Positions 36,822 to 45,558 of a stretch of 64,000 bases of DNA are shown here, piece after piece. The position numbers and the translations under genes are program-made. This stretch comes from Sphingosinicella sp. LHD-64. GTDB lineage: Bacteria > Pseudomonadota > Alphaproteobacteria > Sphingomonadales > Sphingomonadaceae. The notes below the pieces were generated by a model. It had not been told where the DNA came from. It saw only the letters and a list, made by a program, of their open reading frames with translations, and did not search any database. The stretch covers positions 1 to 64,000 of the forward strand of contig NZ_JAVIFV010000002.1 in NCBI RefSeq assembly GCF_031157375.1. Direction: 5' to 3'. Position 1 is the first letter of the stretch; the number at the start of each line of letters is the position of its first letter.

Positions 36822-37557
36822 GCCGGCGCTGTTGCGCGTCATGGTCGTGGACGACGAGCCGCTCGCCGTCGAGCGGCTGCAACTGCTGCTCGCGCGCCTG
36901 CCCAATGTCACCGTGGTCGGCACCGCGAACGAGGGCGAAGCGGCGCTGCGCATCGCCGAGGCGGTGACGCCCGACCTCGTGCTGCTCGACATCGCCATGC
37001 CCGGCATGGACGGGATCGACGTCGCCCGGGCGCTCTCCACGTCGACAGTTGATCCGGCGATCGTGTTCATCACCGCCTTCGACAACTTCGCCGTCGCGGC
37101 GTTCGACGTGGCAGCGATCGACTATCTGATGAAGCCGGTGCAGCCCGAGCGGCTCGGCCGCGCGCTCGAACGGGCACGCGCGCATCTTGCAGCCGGCGGC
37201 GGCGGGAGCGGCAGGGCGGCGGCGGGCCATGTCGAGGAGTTCTGGGTACCGGACCATACCGGCCTGGTGCGAATCGCCGCGTCCGATATCGATCGGGTGA
37301 CGGCCGAACGCGACTATATGCGACTGCATGTCGGCCCGCGCAGCTGGCTGATCCACCGCACGATCGGCAAGCTGGAAGCCGAGCTCGATCCCGCGCATTT
37401 CCTCCGGGTGCATCGATCGGTGATCCTGCGGCGCGACACCATCACCGGCCTCTATCGCGACGAAACCGGCCATTGGACCGCGCGATTGCGCGACGGCGGC
37501 GAACAGCGAATCGGCCGGTCCTATGTCGACGAGGTGAAGCGGCTCGCGGGGCGCTAG
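36814..37557 (+). CDS. LytTR-family response regulator
   Basis: Product of 247 aa. Receiver domain with acidic pocket VVDDEP (residues 11-16), phospho-acceptor Asp59 in LVLLDIAMPGMDG, and Lys in YLMKPVQPERL. After a Gly-rich linker, residues about 150-247 form a LytTR DNA-binding domain: RVTAERDYMRLHVGPRSWLI, FLRVHRSVILRRDTITGLYR. LytTR regulators bind pairs of direct repeats upstream of targets. Partner of the preceding kinase. Targets are not visible here. Confidence 0.93.
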   Translation: MTEPALLRVMVVDDEPLAVERLQLLLARLPNVTVVGTANEGEAALRIAEAVTPDLVLLDIAMPGMDGIDVARALSTSTVDPAIVFITAFDNFAVAAFDVAAIDYLMKPVQPERLGRALERARAHLAAGGGGSGRAAAGHVEEFWVPDHTGLVRIAASDIDRVTAERDYMRLHVGPRSWLIHRTIGKLEAELDPAHFLRVHRSVILRRDTITGLYRDETGHWTARLRDGGEQRIGRSYVDEVKRLAGR

Positions 37558-37580
37558 GTTGAATCGGCATCCAACGCGAA

Positions 37581-37696
37581 GCTCCCTCTCCCCAGCGGGA
37601 AGAGGGTTGGGGTGAGGGGGTTCTGGGTCAGAATATAGCCTCGAACGCCCGACACCCTCACCCTGCCCTCTCCCTCAAGGGAGAGGGGAAGGGGTG
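37581..37696. repeat. Palindromic intergenic repeat (family R3)
   Basis: Left part GCTCCCTCTCCCC...GGGGTGAGGG and right part ACACCCTCACCCTGCCCTCTCCC...GGGAGAGGGG are near reverse complements around a short middle. Repeats with these CTCCCTCTCCCC ends are scattered in many proteobacterial genomes. It lies 24 bases after the regulator stop. Confidence 0.8.
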
Positions 37697-37740
37697 AATA
37701 TCGATACAGCTTAGATCCAGACCTCTCGTGAAAGTAAAAT

Positions 37741-37771
37741 GGGAGGCGACGGCGGGGAACCGTCGCCTCCC
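37741..37771 (-). terminator. Strong terminator-like hairpin facing minus-strand transcripts
   Basis: GGGAGGCGACGG (37741-37752) and CCGTCGCCTCCC (37760-37771) form a perfect 12-bp stem. On the minus strand it is followed by ATTTTACTTT. No protein gene on the minus strand ends nearby, which suggests an untranslated RNA upstream of it. Confidence 0.75.
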
Positions 37772-37888
37772 TGTGGAGTGGCGCTGCCGGTGGGCTCAGC
37801 TCGCAGCGCACCTCACGACCAAATCTCATGCCCGTCGCGGGCTCTCGTGCGGCCCCGGGGCGCCGGAAAGGGGGAAACTCCGCACCAC
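37772..37888 (-). ncRNA. Candidate structured non-coding RNA
   Basis: The segment between the terminator and about 37888 lacks a coding frame but can fold as one long, interrupted rod: 37775-37779 with 37877-37881 (GGAGT/ACTCC), 37780-37784 with 37860-37864 (GGCGC/GCGCC), 37814-37818 with 37845-37849 (CACGA/TCGTG) and an apical hairpin 37830-37834 with 37838-37842. The nested rod with bulges and a following terminator recalls 6S-type RNAs, but I cannot confirm any family. Strand is set by the terminator T-run. The remaining bases up to 38151 hold no recognisable gene and may contain promoters for both sides. Confidence 0.4.
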
Positions 37889-38151
37889 CCGAGCCGCCCG
37901 TCTTCCTTGCGCCCGATCGATGCCTGGCGCCCGTGGCTTTCGACGATCGTGCCGATTTGTTCTGCAAACGGAGATGGCGGCTCGACAAATCGCCATTCCG
38001 GGTCGCCTGGAGAGAAGCGGATTCGACCGGGTGAGTAAGCTTCCCGCCGCCGTCTGTCCCCGAATGGGACGCGCCGAAATCGGGGGGCGCATTGACGCGC
38101 AGGTTGGCGCTATCTGCCTGTTCCGGGCGCTGTGCCCCGGTGGGAACGGGT

Positions 38152-39078
38152 ATGGCGGCGAGCAGGCAATCGGGGCGAAGCGGGGTTGCGACGGCGCGTT
38201 CGCTCGCGCTGCTCGGCCTTGCGTTGACCAGCGCGTCATGCGTTCCGGGGATCAGCGCCGAAGCGCCGATGACCTTCGTCGCGATCGAGGCTCCCACCGC
38301 GCCTGCCCCTTTGCCGCATACCGCCATGCCGACACCGACGGCGGCCGTCTCCGCGGTATCGGGTGCCACGGGCTATGCGTTCCAGACACGCACGCCGCTC
38401 GACCGGCTGCGCGCGCTCGATTGCCTGGCGGAGGCGGTCTATTACGAAGCGCGCTCGGAGAACGAGGACGGGCAACGGGCGGTCGCGCAGGTCGTGATCA
38501 ACCGGGTGCGCCACCCGGCCTGGCCAAAGAGCATCTGCGGCGTGGTCTACCAGGGTCCCCTGCGCGCCGGCGGCGGCTGCCAGTTCACCTTCACCTGCGA
38601 CGGCTCGCTTGGCATGCGGCCCCAGGGAGTGGCCTGGGCACGGGCACGGGCGATCGCGGCCGAGGCGCTGGCCGGTCAGAGCTATGCGCCGGTCGGGCTC
38701 TCGACCCACTATCATACCAATGCGGTGTCGCCCTCCTGGGCGCCGCGCCTGGCGCTCACCACCGTGATCGGCGCACACATCTTCTATCGCCTGCCCGGCG
38801 CCGGGGGCCGGCCGACAGCCTTCACCGCCGCCTATACGGGACGCGAGCCGATTCCACAGCCGACGCAGATCTTCTTCCGCACCCCGACGATGCCGGCAGT
38901 GCCCGAGCTTGCAGCAGCGGCGCTGCCAATGCCCGCCGCGCCGAGCGTTCCGTCCGATATTCCGCAGGACCCGCGCTGGACGGCGAGCAACCTTCCCGAA
39001 TCGACCGTGCGCGATGAATATCGCCAGTCCGGCCAGTGGCGGGCCGACGCGCCGGCGGCGATCGCCGGCGCGCGCTAG
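38152..39078 (+). CDS. SleB-family cell wall hydrolase
   Basis: Product of 308 aa, predicted to cleave peptidoglycan glycan strands. The N-terminus has a basic stretch and a hydrophobic segment ending in a Cys (ARSLALLGLALTSASC), so it may be a lipoprotein. The SleB (Hydrolase_2) domain starts near residue 115: RLRALDCLAEAVYYEARSEN holds the catalytic Glu, followed by AVAQVVINRVRHPAWPKSIC and CQFTFTCDG, then THYHTNAVSPSWA. The C-terminus is disordered and Pro/Ala-rich. TTG 38092 is a possible earlier start but would place 20 extra residues before the signal. Confidence 0.88.
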   Translation: MAASRQSGRSGVATARSLALLGLALTSASCVPGISAEAPMTFVAIEAPTAPAPLPHTAMPTPTAAVSAVSGATGYAFQTRTPLDRLRALDCLAEAVYYEARSENEDGQRAVAQVVINRVRHPAWPKSICGVVYQGPLRAGGGCQFTFTCDGSLGMRPQGVAWARARAIAAEALAGQSYAPVGLSTHYHTNAVSPSWAPRLALTTVIGAHIFYRLPGAGGRPTAFTAAYTGREPIPQPTQIFFRTPTMPAVPELAAAALPMPAAPSVPSDIPQDPRWTASNLPESTVRDEYRQSGQWRADAPAAIAGAR

Positions 39079-40145
39079 CCGATCCGGCTGAGGCGCGCGG
39101 CGAGGCCGACGAGCCCGCCGATCTTTGCCAGCTGCATCATTGCCGTGCGCCCGGCGCGATGCTCGGCCATGTGCCGGAGCGCCTCGGCCACCTTGACCGG
39201 TCGGGCGGCGCGCCGGGCGAAACCGGCCTGATAGGCGCGGGCGCCCCTGCCGTCGCCATGGAGGCAGGCCTGGGCCGCGGCCGCACCGCTCGCCAGAGCC
39301 ACGGCGATGCCGTCGCCGGCGAAGCTCGCGATCACGGCAACCTGATCGCCCACGCGGTAGATTCCCGGCTTCGTCGTCCGCGCGCGCCAGCCATAGGGCA
39401 CGCCGGCGATCGCCTCCCATCCTTTCGGCAATGCGCCGATGCGCTCGGCCAGCAACGGTGCCTCGCTCATGAGCGCGGCAAGGAAGGCCGCGCGCCCTCC
39501 GGCCATCCGGTCCTGCGCCACGGTCAGGCACAGGTTGACGGCGCCATCCTCCTGAACCAGCAGGCCCGCATAGCCGCGGTCGTAGAGATGAAGCTCGATC
39601 GTGGCGGCCAAAGCATGTTCCAGCTTCGGCGTCGGGACCAACGTTGCGCGCAGACCGACCGAGACACCATGCGCGCCCAGGTCCCGCACCGTGCCGCGCA
39701 ACTCATGCTTGCCGGTCGCGACGAACAGGGAATCGGCCTCGATCTCATGTCCGTCGTCGAGCCGCACCCGGTGCCCCTCGACCGCCCGCGCGGCACGTCC
39801 GCGCAGCACGGTCGCGCCTTCGGCCTCGGCGATCTGCAGAAGGGCCGCGTCGAGGGCGCGCCGCGACAAGCCGGCCGCCGCCCCGGGCAGATCCGCTTCG
39901 ACGACCCGGGTGCCGGCGACGAGGCGCAGGCGGCGGATCGGACGGGCGCCGAGCCGGGCCGGATCGAGCCCGAGCCGCCGCAGATGCGCCAGCGCGTCCC
40001 AGCCGAGGAAGCCGCCGCAGACGACGTCGCGCGGGCCCGGCGCACGCTCGATGATCACCGGCATGGCGCCGGCGCGGGCAAGGCCGATCGCAGCGGCCGA
40101 TCCGGCCGGCCCGCCGCCGACGATCAGTGCAGCCGCTCGACGCAC
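39075..40145 (-). CDS. FAD-dependent oxidoreductase (geranylgeranyl-reductase-like) of the type III PKS operon
   Basis: Product of about 356 aa with FAD-binding motif LIVGGGPAGSAAAIGLARAG near the N-terminus, PRDVVCGGFLGWDAL, and the second FAD motif YRVGDQVAVIASFAGDGIAVAL. In phenolic-lipid operons of Streptomyces (srsABC) a flavoprotein hydroxylates the ring made by the PKS, so an oxygenase or reductase acting on the polyketide is likely. The start is uncertain: GTG 40145 sits inside the end of the methyltransferase gene and gives coupling; no ribosome site is seen. Its stop overlaps the convergent hydrolase stop. Confidence 0.78.
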   Translation of the reverse strand: MRRAAALIVGGGPAGSAAAIGLARAGAMPVIIERAPGPRDVVCGGFLGWDALAHLRRLGLDPARLGARPIRRLRLVAGTRVVEADLPGAAAGLSRRALDAALLQIAEAEGATVLRGRAARAVEGHRVRLDDGHEIEADSLFVATGKHELRGTVRDLGAHGVSVGLRATLVPTPKLEHALAATIELHLYDRGYAGLLVQEDGAVNLCLTVAQDRMAGGRAAFLAALMSEAPLLAERIGALPKGWEAIAGVPYGWRARTTKPGIYRVGDQVAVIASFAGDGIAVALASGAAAAQACLHGDGRGARAYQAGFARRAARPVKVAEALRHMAEHRAGRTAMMQLAKIGGLVGLAARLSRIG

Positions 40146-40819
40146 AGCCGGAACGGGAAGCGCCGAACGATCCGCGCCGCGCCTTCCGGCAGGCCGGCGC
40201 GGGCGAGGATCGCGCGCCACTCGGCGGGGCGAAACGCGCGGCCGATCGAGACCTGTCCGTCCTCGCGCACGATCGGATGGACGCCGAGTGCCCATGCGAG
40301 CAATGGAAAGCCGCAATAGGCGAAGCGGTGACGATGGAGATCGTTGATGATCCAGCCGCGCAGCGCCATCCGTTCCATATAGGCGATGAACGCGAGCAGC
40401 TCCTCGTCGGTCATATGGTGGGCGACGAGGCTGGAGACGACGAAATCGAACGGCGTCGGCTGGGCCTCATAGTCGCCGGTGCGATATTCGATCGGCATGG
40501 CAGGGGGCGTCGCCGCCCGCGCAACCGCAGCGCTGCCGGGATTGAGATCGACCCCGACGAGATCGACCGCCTGTCCCCTGCGCCGCGCCCAGCGTGCGAT
40601 GCGGCGGAGCATGTCGCCCTGGCCGAAGCCGACGTCGAGCAGGCGGAACGCGGGCATGCCCCGCGCCGCGCGTTTCAGAAAGCCGAGCGTCGGCCGTGCC
40701 GCCAAGGTCCAGGCGTTCACCCGGGCGAGATCATGGAGCACGGCATCGTAGACCTTGGGATCGAGCGCGGGATCGTCCATCTGTTCGTCCCGACGGATGC
40801 GCTCGGCCAGATCGATCAC
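40124..40819 (-). CDS. Class I SAM-dependent methyltransferase of the type III PKS operon
   Basis: Product of 231 aa. AdoMet-binding motif LLDVGFGQGDMLRRIARWA near residue 60, acidic strand VDLVGVDLNPGS, and DFVVSSLVAHHMTDEEL with the family motif IV. It overlaps the PKS gene by 4 bases (ATGA) and the flavoprotein gene by about 20, so the three are translated together. By analogy with srsB it may methylate the phenolic product, an inference from context. Confidence 0.85.
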   Translation of the reverse strand: MIDLAERIRRDEQMDDPALDPKVYDAVLHDLARVNAWTLAARPTLGFLKRAARGMPAFRLLDVGFGQGDMLRRIARWARRRGQAVDLVGVDLNPGSAAVARAATPPAMPIEYRTGDYEAQPTPFDFVVSSLVAHHMTDEELLAFIAYMERMALRGWIINDLHRHRFAYCGFPLLAWALGVHPIVREDGQVSIGRAFRPAEWRAILARAGLPEGAARIVRRFPFRLCVERLH

Positions 40820-41898
40820 GCCGTCCCTCGGTCCGCCCGCTCGAAATGGAAGCCTTCCGCGGCAAGGCCCGGCCCGAATGCGATCGCCGCGCCGCGCTCC
40901 GTGCCCGGCCGCTCCATCAGCAGCGCAAGCACGAACATCAAGGTCGCCGACGACATGTTGCCGCGCTCGGCAAGGATTTCACGCGACGCGAAAAGCGCGC
41001 CCTGCGGCAGGGCCAGCCCGCGCTCGACCGCGTCGAGGATCGACCGGCCGCCGGCATGGACCGCCCAGGAGTCGATCTCGCCCGCTCCCCAGCCGTTGTA
41101 GAGCGTTGCGCGGACAGCCTCGTCTTCCAGCGCGTGCTGGATGCGGTTCGGCACCTCGCCGGAGAGGGTCATCTCGAAGCCGGTGTCGCCGATCTTCCAC
41201 TGGATGAGCTCGGCACTCTCCTGGAGCGCGAGCGAGAAGAGATGGGTCATCTCGAAACCGCCCGGCTCGGAGGTCACCAGCGCCGCCGCGGCCCCGTCGC
41301 TGAACTGGAGCATGGCGAGCAGCGATTCGAGCTGCTGCGTCTCCTGCAGGTGCAAGGTGCACAGCTCGATGGTCACCGCGAGGACCCGCGCACGAGGCTC
41401 AGAGCGGGCGATGTGATAGGCCGTACGCAGCGCCGAGACCGCCGCGTAGCAGCCCATGAAGCCGACGAGGGTGCGCTCGACGTTCGGGATGCCGAGCGCG
41501 CGCGCGATGATCTGGTCGATGCCCGGCGCGATGAAGCCGGTGCAGCTCGCCACGACGAGATGGGTGATGCCGTCGAGGTCGGTCCGGGCCCGCAAGTTCT
41601 CGATGGCGGCGAGCGCGAGCTTCGGTGCCTCCTCGGCATAGCAGGCCATGCGCGTCGACGTAGGCGGCATCCCGCCATGGTAGAAGCCGCCCGGGGCATC
41701 GTGCCTCAGCCCGCCCGGCGCCGGCGGCAGCACCGACCAGCGATGGTCGATGCCCGAGCGATCGGCCATGCGCATGAACAGCCTGCGCATCCGTTCGTCC
41801 TCGACCTGGGCCTCGGCCCAGTCGATGAACAGGCGGTGCACGTCATGCTCGGGCGTCGCACCGGCAATGGCGTTGATGAAGGCGCGTCGTTCGGTCAC
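40816..41898 (-). CDS. Type III polyketide synthase (chalcone/stilbene synthase family)
   Basis: Homodimeric ketosynthase of 360 aa. The catalytic triad of the family is in place: Cys150 in GFMGCYAAVSALR, His281 in SWAVHAGGRSI and Asn314 in RGNMSSATLMF. THLVVASCTGFIAPGIDQII is also typical. Bacterial members extend a fatty acyl starter with malonyl-CoA to alkylpyrones or alkylresorcinols. Start ATG 41898 follows GGGAATC; no better site is seen. It is the first gene of a three-gene operon with a methyltransferase and flavoprotein. Confidence 0.93.
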   Translation of the reverse strand: MTERRAFINAIAGATPEHDVHRLFIDWAEAQVEDERMRRLFMRMADRSGIDHRWSVLPPAPGGLRHDAPGGFYHGGMPPTSTRMACYAEEAPKLALAAIENLRARTDLDGITHLVVASCTGFIAPGIDQIIARALGIPNVERTLVGFMGCYAAVSALRTAYHIARSEPRARVLAVTIELCTLHLQETQQLESLLAMLQFSDGAAAALVTSEPGGFEMTHLFSLALQESAELIQWKIGDTGFEMTLSGEVPNRIQHALEDEAVRATLYNGWGAGEIDSWAVHAGGRSILDAVERGLALPQGALFASREILAERGNMSSATLMFVLALLMERPGTERGAAIAFGPGLAAEGFHFERADRGTA

Positions 41899-41979
41899 GG
41901 CGATTCCCTTCCGGACATGCGCCCCTGTCCCACAACGGCTACGATGCGAACCGGGTCCGTGGCAATATGGGATGCGCCG

Positions 41980-43683
41980 TCATTCGGCCGCCGGCGGGCA
42001 GCGGTTCCAGCCCGGCCCGCGCACCACCCGCCCCGGCGTCGCGCCGGTCGGCTCGCCGTCGGCGAGGACCTGCGTGCCGTTCACGAAGACATGGCGCATG
42101 CCGATCGCATATTGATGTGGCTGCGCGAAGGTCGCGCGGTCGGCGATCGTCGCGGGATCGAAGATGGCGAGATCGGCGAAATTGCCGGCAGCAAGCGTGC
42201 CACGATCCCGAATGCCCAGGTTCGACGCCGGCAGTGAGGTCAGCCGCCGCACCGCTTCCTCGAGCGAAATCAGCCGCTCGTCGCGAACGTAGCGACCCAG
42301 CAGGCGCGCGAAATTGCCATAAGCACGCGGATGCGGATTGCCGTTGGTGAACGGCGGCTCGGCGGCGACGCTCCCCCCGTCCGACCCGAAGCTCATCCAC
42401 GGCAGACGGATGCCGCGGCGGACATTGTCCTCGCTCATCAGGAAATAGATCGTGCCGACCCGGCTGCCGTCCTCGACAACGAGGTCCATCGCCGTCTCCT
42501 CCGGGCTCTTGCCGCGCTCGCGCGCGACCTCGGCCAGCGTCTTGCCGACATAGCGGCGCAGCGCCGGATTGCGGAATTCGGAGAAGACGACGCCGTCCGC
42601 GCCCGCGCCATGATAGAGATTCTCCCAGCCCTGGCCTGGCGCGCGCATCTCGGCGGCGACGCGCGCCCGCGTCGCCGGATCGCGCAGCCGCGCGAACCAG
42701 GCCTCATTGCCACCTTCGCGCACCCAGAGCGGCATCGACGCATCGAGCCCGGTCTCGCCGGCGGTGTAGGTGTACATGTCGGTGCTGATCCGGACGCCGG
42801 CCGCGCGCGCCGCCTCGATCCTGCGGACCACTTCGTCGAACCGGTTCCAGTTGTTCCGGCCGGCGAGCTTGAGATGGTAGATTTCCGCCGGGGCGCCGGA
42901 GCGGCGGGCGATCTCGATCAACTCGTCGACCGACTCGAGGATGCGGTCGCCTTCCGAGCGCATGTGGCTGATATACATGCCGCCGCAGCGACCGGCCTCG
43001 GTCACCAGCGCGACCAGCTCGTCGGTCTCCGCGAAGCTGGCGGGCGCGTAGATGAGCGAGCTGCCGACGCCCATCGCGCCTTCGTTCATCGCCTGGCGGA
43101 CCAGCGCCCGCATCCGTGCGAGCTGCGTCGGATCTGGATCGACATCGCCCTCGCCGAGCTCGTGGATGCGAACCGTCGTCGCACCGACGAAGCTCGCCAC
43201 ATTGGGCGCGATGCCGCGCCGCTGCAGATGCTCGAGATAGTCGCCGAGCGAGGTCCAGGTGACGGGATAGCGGATGTCGCTCTGGTCGGCGACGGCCCGG
43301 CGGCGCATCGCCTCGGTGAGCGGTCCCATTGACCAGCCCTCGCCCATCACCTCCAGCGTGACTCCCTGGCGGATGTCGCTCTGGCTGCGGCCGTCCTGGA
43401 TCAGCGATTCGGTCGCCCAGCTCAGCATGTTGATGAAGCCGGGCGCGACGGCGAGGCCGGTGGCGTCGATCTCGCGCGTGCCGCGGTCCTCGATCCGCGG
43501 CGCGACCGCCGCGATCCGGTCATCCGCGATGGCGACATCGCCGGCATAAGGCGCGCCGCCCCGGCCGTCGTAGATGGTTCCGCCGCGGATGACGATGTCG
43601 TAGGCGGACGCCGGCTGCTGGGCCTGGGACGGCCCGGTGAACAGCAAGGCAAAACCCGCAAGCCAGGCACCGAAACGTCGCAT
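41980..43683 (-). CDS. Exported amidohydrolase, N-acyl-D-amino-acid deacylase-like, without the HxH metal motif
   Basis: Product of 567 aa with a signal peptide (GAWLAGFALLFTGPSQAQ). The amidohydrolase start DIVIRGGTIYDGRGGAPYAG and end LGIRDRGTLAAGNFADLAIF are typical of D-aminoacylases, as are YISHMRSEGDRILESVDELI and EIYHLKLAGRNNW. However, after APGFIN the sequence is MLSWATESL, where metal-dependent members have D-x-H-x-H. Other His residues (HMRS, HLK) and FGSDGG remain. It may be a subgroup with altered metal use or a non-hydrolytic protein. Monocistronic, upstream of the PKS operon. Confidence 0.82.
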   Translation of the reverse strand: MRRFGAWLAGFALLFTGPSQAQQPASAYDIVIRGGTIYDGRGGAPYAGDVAIADDRIAAVAPRIEDRGTREIDATGLAVAPGFINMLSWATESLIQDGRSQSDIRQGVTLEVMGEGWSMGPLTEAMRRRAVADQSDIRYPVTWTSLGDYLEHLQRRGIAPNVASFVGATTVRIHELGEGDVDPDPTQLARMRALVRQAMNEGAMGVGSSLIYAPASFAETDELVALVTEAGRCGGMYISHMRSEGDRILESVDELIEIARRSGAPAEIYHLKLAGRNNWNRFDEVVRRIEAARAAGVRISTDMYTYTAGETGLDASMPLWVREGGNEAWFARLRDPATRARVAAEMRAPGQGWENLYHGAGADGVVFSEFRNPALRRYVGKTLAEVARERGKSPEETAMDLVVEDGSRVGTIYFLMSEDNVRRGIRLPWMSFGSDGGSVAAEPPFTNGNPHPRAYGNFARLLGRYVRDERLISLEEAVRRLTSLPASNLGIRDRGTLAAGNFADLAIFDPATIADRATFAQPHQYAIGMRHVFVNGTQVLADGEPTGATPGRVVRGPGWNRCPPAAE

Positions 43684-43753
43684 GAGCCCCTCCGTTCAGT
43701 CGCAGATGGGCGCGACCATGCGGCGGCCGGCGATGCGGCTCAAGCTGCAGAAA

Positions 43754-43792
43754 CAAAAAAGAATGGCGGGCCCAGGGGGATGCCCGCCATTC
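43754..43792 (-). terminator. Intrinsic terminator of the BlaI/M56 operon
   Basis: Perfect 11-bp stem GAATGGCGGGC (43761-43771) with GCCCGCCATTC (43782-43792), followed on the minus strand by TTTTTTGTTT. It lies 27 bases after the M56 stop. Confidence 0.92.
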
Positions 43793-43818
43793 GTCTCCCT
43801 GGAGTCCCCTGCGGGATT

Positions 43819-45558
43819 TCAGCTTTCGCCGCGGCGCATCCTTGCGGCGCTTTCGCGCATCTCGCGGGCGCCCTCGCGCATGCCTTCGGCGCCGTCGCGC
43901 ATGTCGTCGGCGGCGTCGATCAGCTGCTCGTGGGTGACGGTCTCGCCCTGCTCGCGGGCGCGGCGTATCTGCTCCTCGCGATAGGCGGGATCGCTCTCGA
44001 GCCGGTGGGCGGTGCGCTCCATCTGATCCGCGCCGCGCTCCATTCCGGCGGCACCCCGCTCCATTCCGGTGGCGGCGCTCGCCATGGAAACCGCGACGGT
44101 GCGCGGCACGGCTGCGATCGCCCGCTGCGCCTCGCGCATCGCAGCGGCGACCTCGACCCGGCGGACACGATGCGCCTGGGCGATCTCGCGGCGCGCCTCG
44201 CGCATCGCTTCCGCAACTTCCCGGTCACGCGTGCGACGAGCCTCGGCCTGAGCGCGAGTGATCTCGCGGCGCGCCTCGCGCATCGCCTCGTCGATCTCGG
44301 CGTGGCTGCGGCCGGCCCGGCGCATCTCGACCTGGGCGAGACGGAGCGAGGGCTCGACCGAGGCGGTCGCGGACGCGACGATCCGCGGCACCTGCGGCAG
44401 GACGGCGAGCGCCCCTTCGATCGCCGGAGTCATGTCCGGCACCTCGGGAATCGCGGGCAGCTCGATATCGAGGGGCGCCGGTGGAGCCGGTGGGGCAGGC
44501 GGCGCGACGGGATCCGGCGCAGACGGTGCAGAGGGTGCGGCCGGCGCGGCCGGGGCCTCGGGTACCGCGGCCGGATCCTGGGCGGCGGCGACCAGCTTGG
44601 CGGCGGCGACCGGCGCGGCGATGCCGAGGCACAGCAGCATGGCGATCCGGGTCCAGACCGAGCCCGTCGGGCGTTCGCGGGTGCTGCGGTCGAGCACAGC
44701 GCGGACACGACGGCCAAGCGCGCTCGAGGTCGGCGCGATGCTGTTCGCCGGCACCATGCCGTTGAACCGCGCCCAGCTCAGCAAGGTCTCGGCATAACGG
44801 GCCGGATCGACGCGCTGGGCGGCCTCGAGGTCGGCAGCTTCCTCCGCCTGCTGGACGATCTCGCGCTCCAGCAGCCAGACCAGCGGGTTGAACCAGAAGA
44901 GGGTGGCGGCGACGCGGGCGAGCATCAGCGACAGCCAGTCGCGGCGGGCGATGTGCGCCACCTCATGGGCGAGGATCGCCTCCGCATCCTCCGGCTCGTC
45001 GAGCGTGTCGGGGTCGATCAGGATCACCGGACGCAGCCAGCCCCAGCTCAGCGGCGACTTGACGAGGTCCGAGACCATGAGGCGGATCGATTCGGGATCG
45101 CCGGCGCTCCAGCGGACGCGGTCGAGCGCCGCCTGCCATTCCGGACAGGTCACGTCGCGCGCGGCGCGGGTCCAGCGATGCAGCATGAACAGGCCGGCGA
45201 CGAGGCGGCCGCCGACCATCACGAGGCCGCCGAGATAGGCGAGCACGATCAGCGGCGTCGGATCGTCCCAGATCGTCGGCTCCGCCGCCGGCGGCAGCGT
45301 GCCGAGATCGGCGAGCGAGAGGCCGGCATAGGCCGCGGACGGCAGCGCCGGCGCCGCGGGCGCGGCGAACGCGACGATCTCCAGCGCCGGGAGGAACAGA
45401 ACGATGAGCGGCAGCGCGAGCAGCATGGCGACGCCGATCCGGAGCACCATCGCCCGGTCCGCCGCCGCCCGCGAGCGCAGCAGCATCGCGAAGGCCAGGG
45501 CCGCGCCGCTGATCAGCGCCGATTTCCACGCCATTTCGGCAAAGAAGGAGAGTTCCAT
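43819..45558 (-). CDS. BlaR1-type M56 membrane metallopeptidase with long coiled-coil tail
   Basis: Product of 579 aa. Four membrane helices surround a zinc-peptidase domain with HEVAHIARRDW at residues 198-208 and a later E-rich helix (REIVQQAEEAADLEAA). After a fifth helix near residue 360 comes a Pro/Ala linker and about 180 residues of charged helix with internal repeats (AMREARREI twice, GMERGA, GMREGAREMRE). A penicillin-binding sensor domain as in BlaR1 is absent. Members of the family cleave or inactivate the BlaI repressor encoded next door. GAGAG precedes ATG 45558, which overlaps the blaI stop by 1 base. Confidence 0.88.
   Translation of the reverse strand: MELSFFAEMAWKSALISGAALAFAMLLRSRAAADRAMVLRIGVAMLLALPLIVLFLPALEIVAFAAPAAPALPSAAYAGLSLADLGTLPPAAEPTIWDDPTPLIVLAYLGGLVMVGGRLVAGLFMLHRWTRAARDVTCPEWQAALDRVRWSAGDPESIRLMVSDLVKSPLSWGWLRPVILIDPDTLDEPEDAEAILAHEVAHIARRDWLSLMLARVAATLFWFNPLVWLLEREIVQQAEEAADLEAAQRVDPARYAETLLSWARFNGMVPANSIAPTSSALGRRVRAVLDRSTRERPTGSVWTRIAMLLCLGIAAPVAAAKLVAAAQDPAAVPEAPAAPAAPSAPSAPDPVAPPAPPAPPAPLDIELPAIPEVPDMTPAIEGALAVLPQVPRIVASATASVEPSLRLAQVEMRRAGRSHAEIDEAMREARREITRAQAEARRTRDREVAEAMREARREIAQAHRVRRVEVAAAMREAQRAIAAVPRTVAVSMASAATGMERGAAGMERGADQMERTAHRLESDPAYREEQIRRAREQGETVTHEQLIDAADDMRDGAEGMREGAREMRESAARMRRGES

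Noticed and set aside
37554-38369. 271-codon minus-strand frame across the repeat and candidate RNA
   Set aside because: It runs through a palindromic repeat, a terminator and the upstream region of the SleB gene and shows no conserved sequence.
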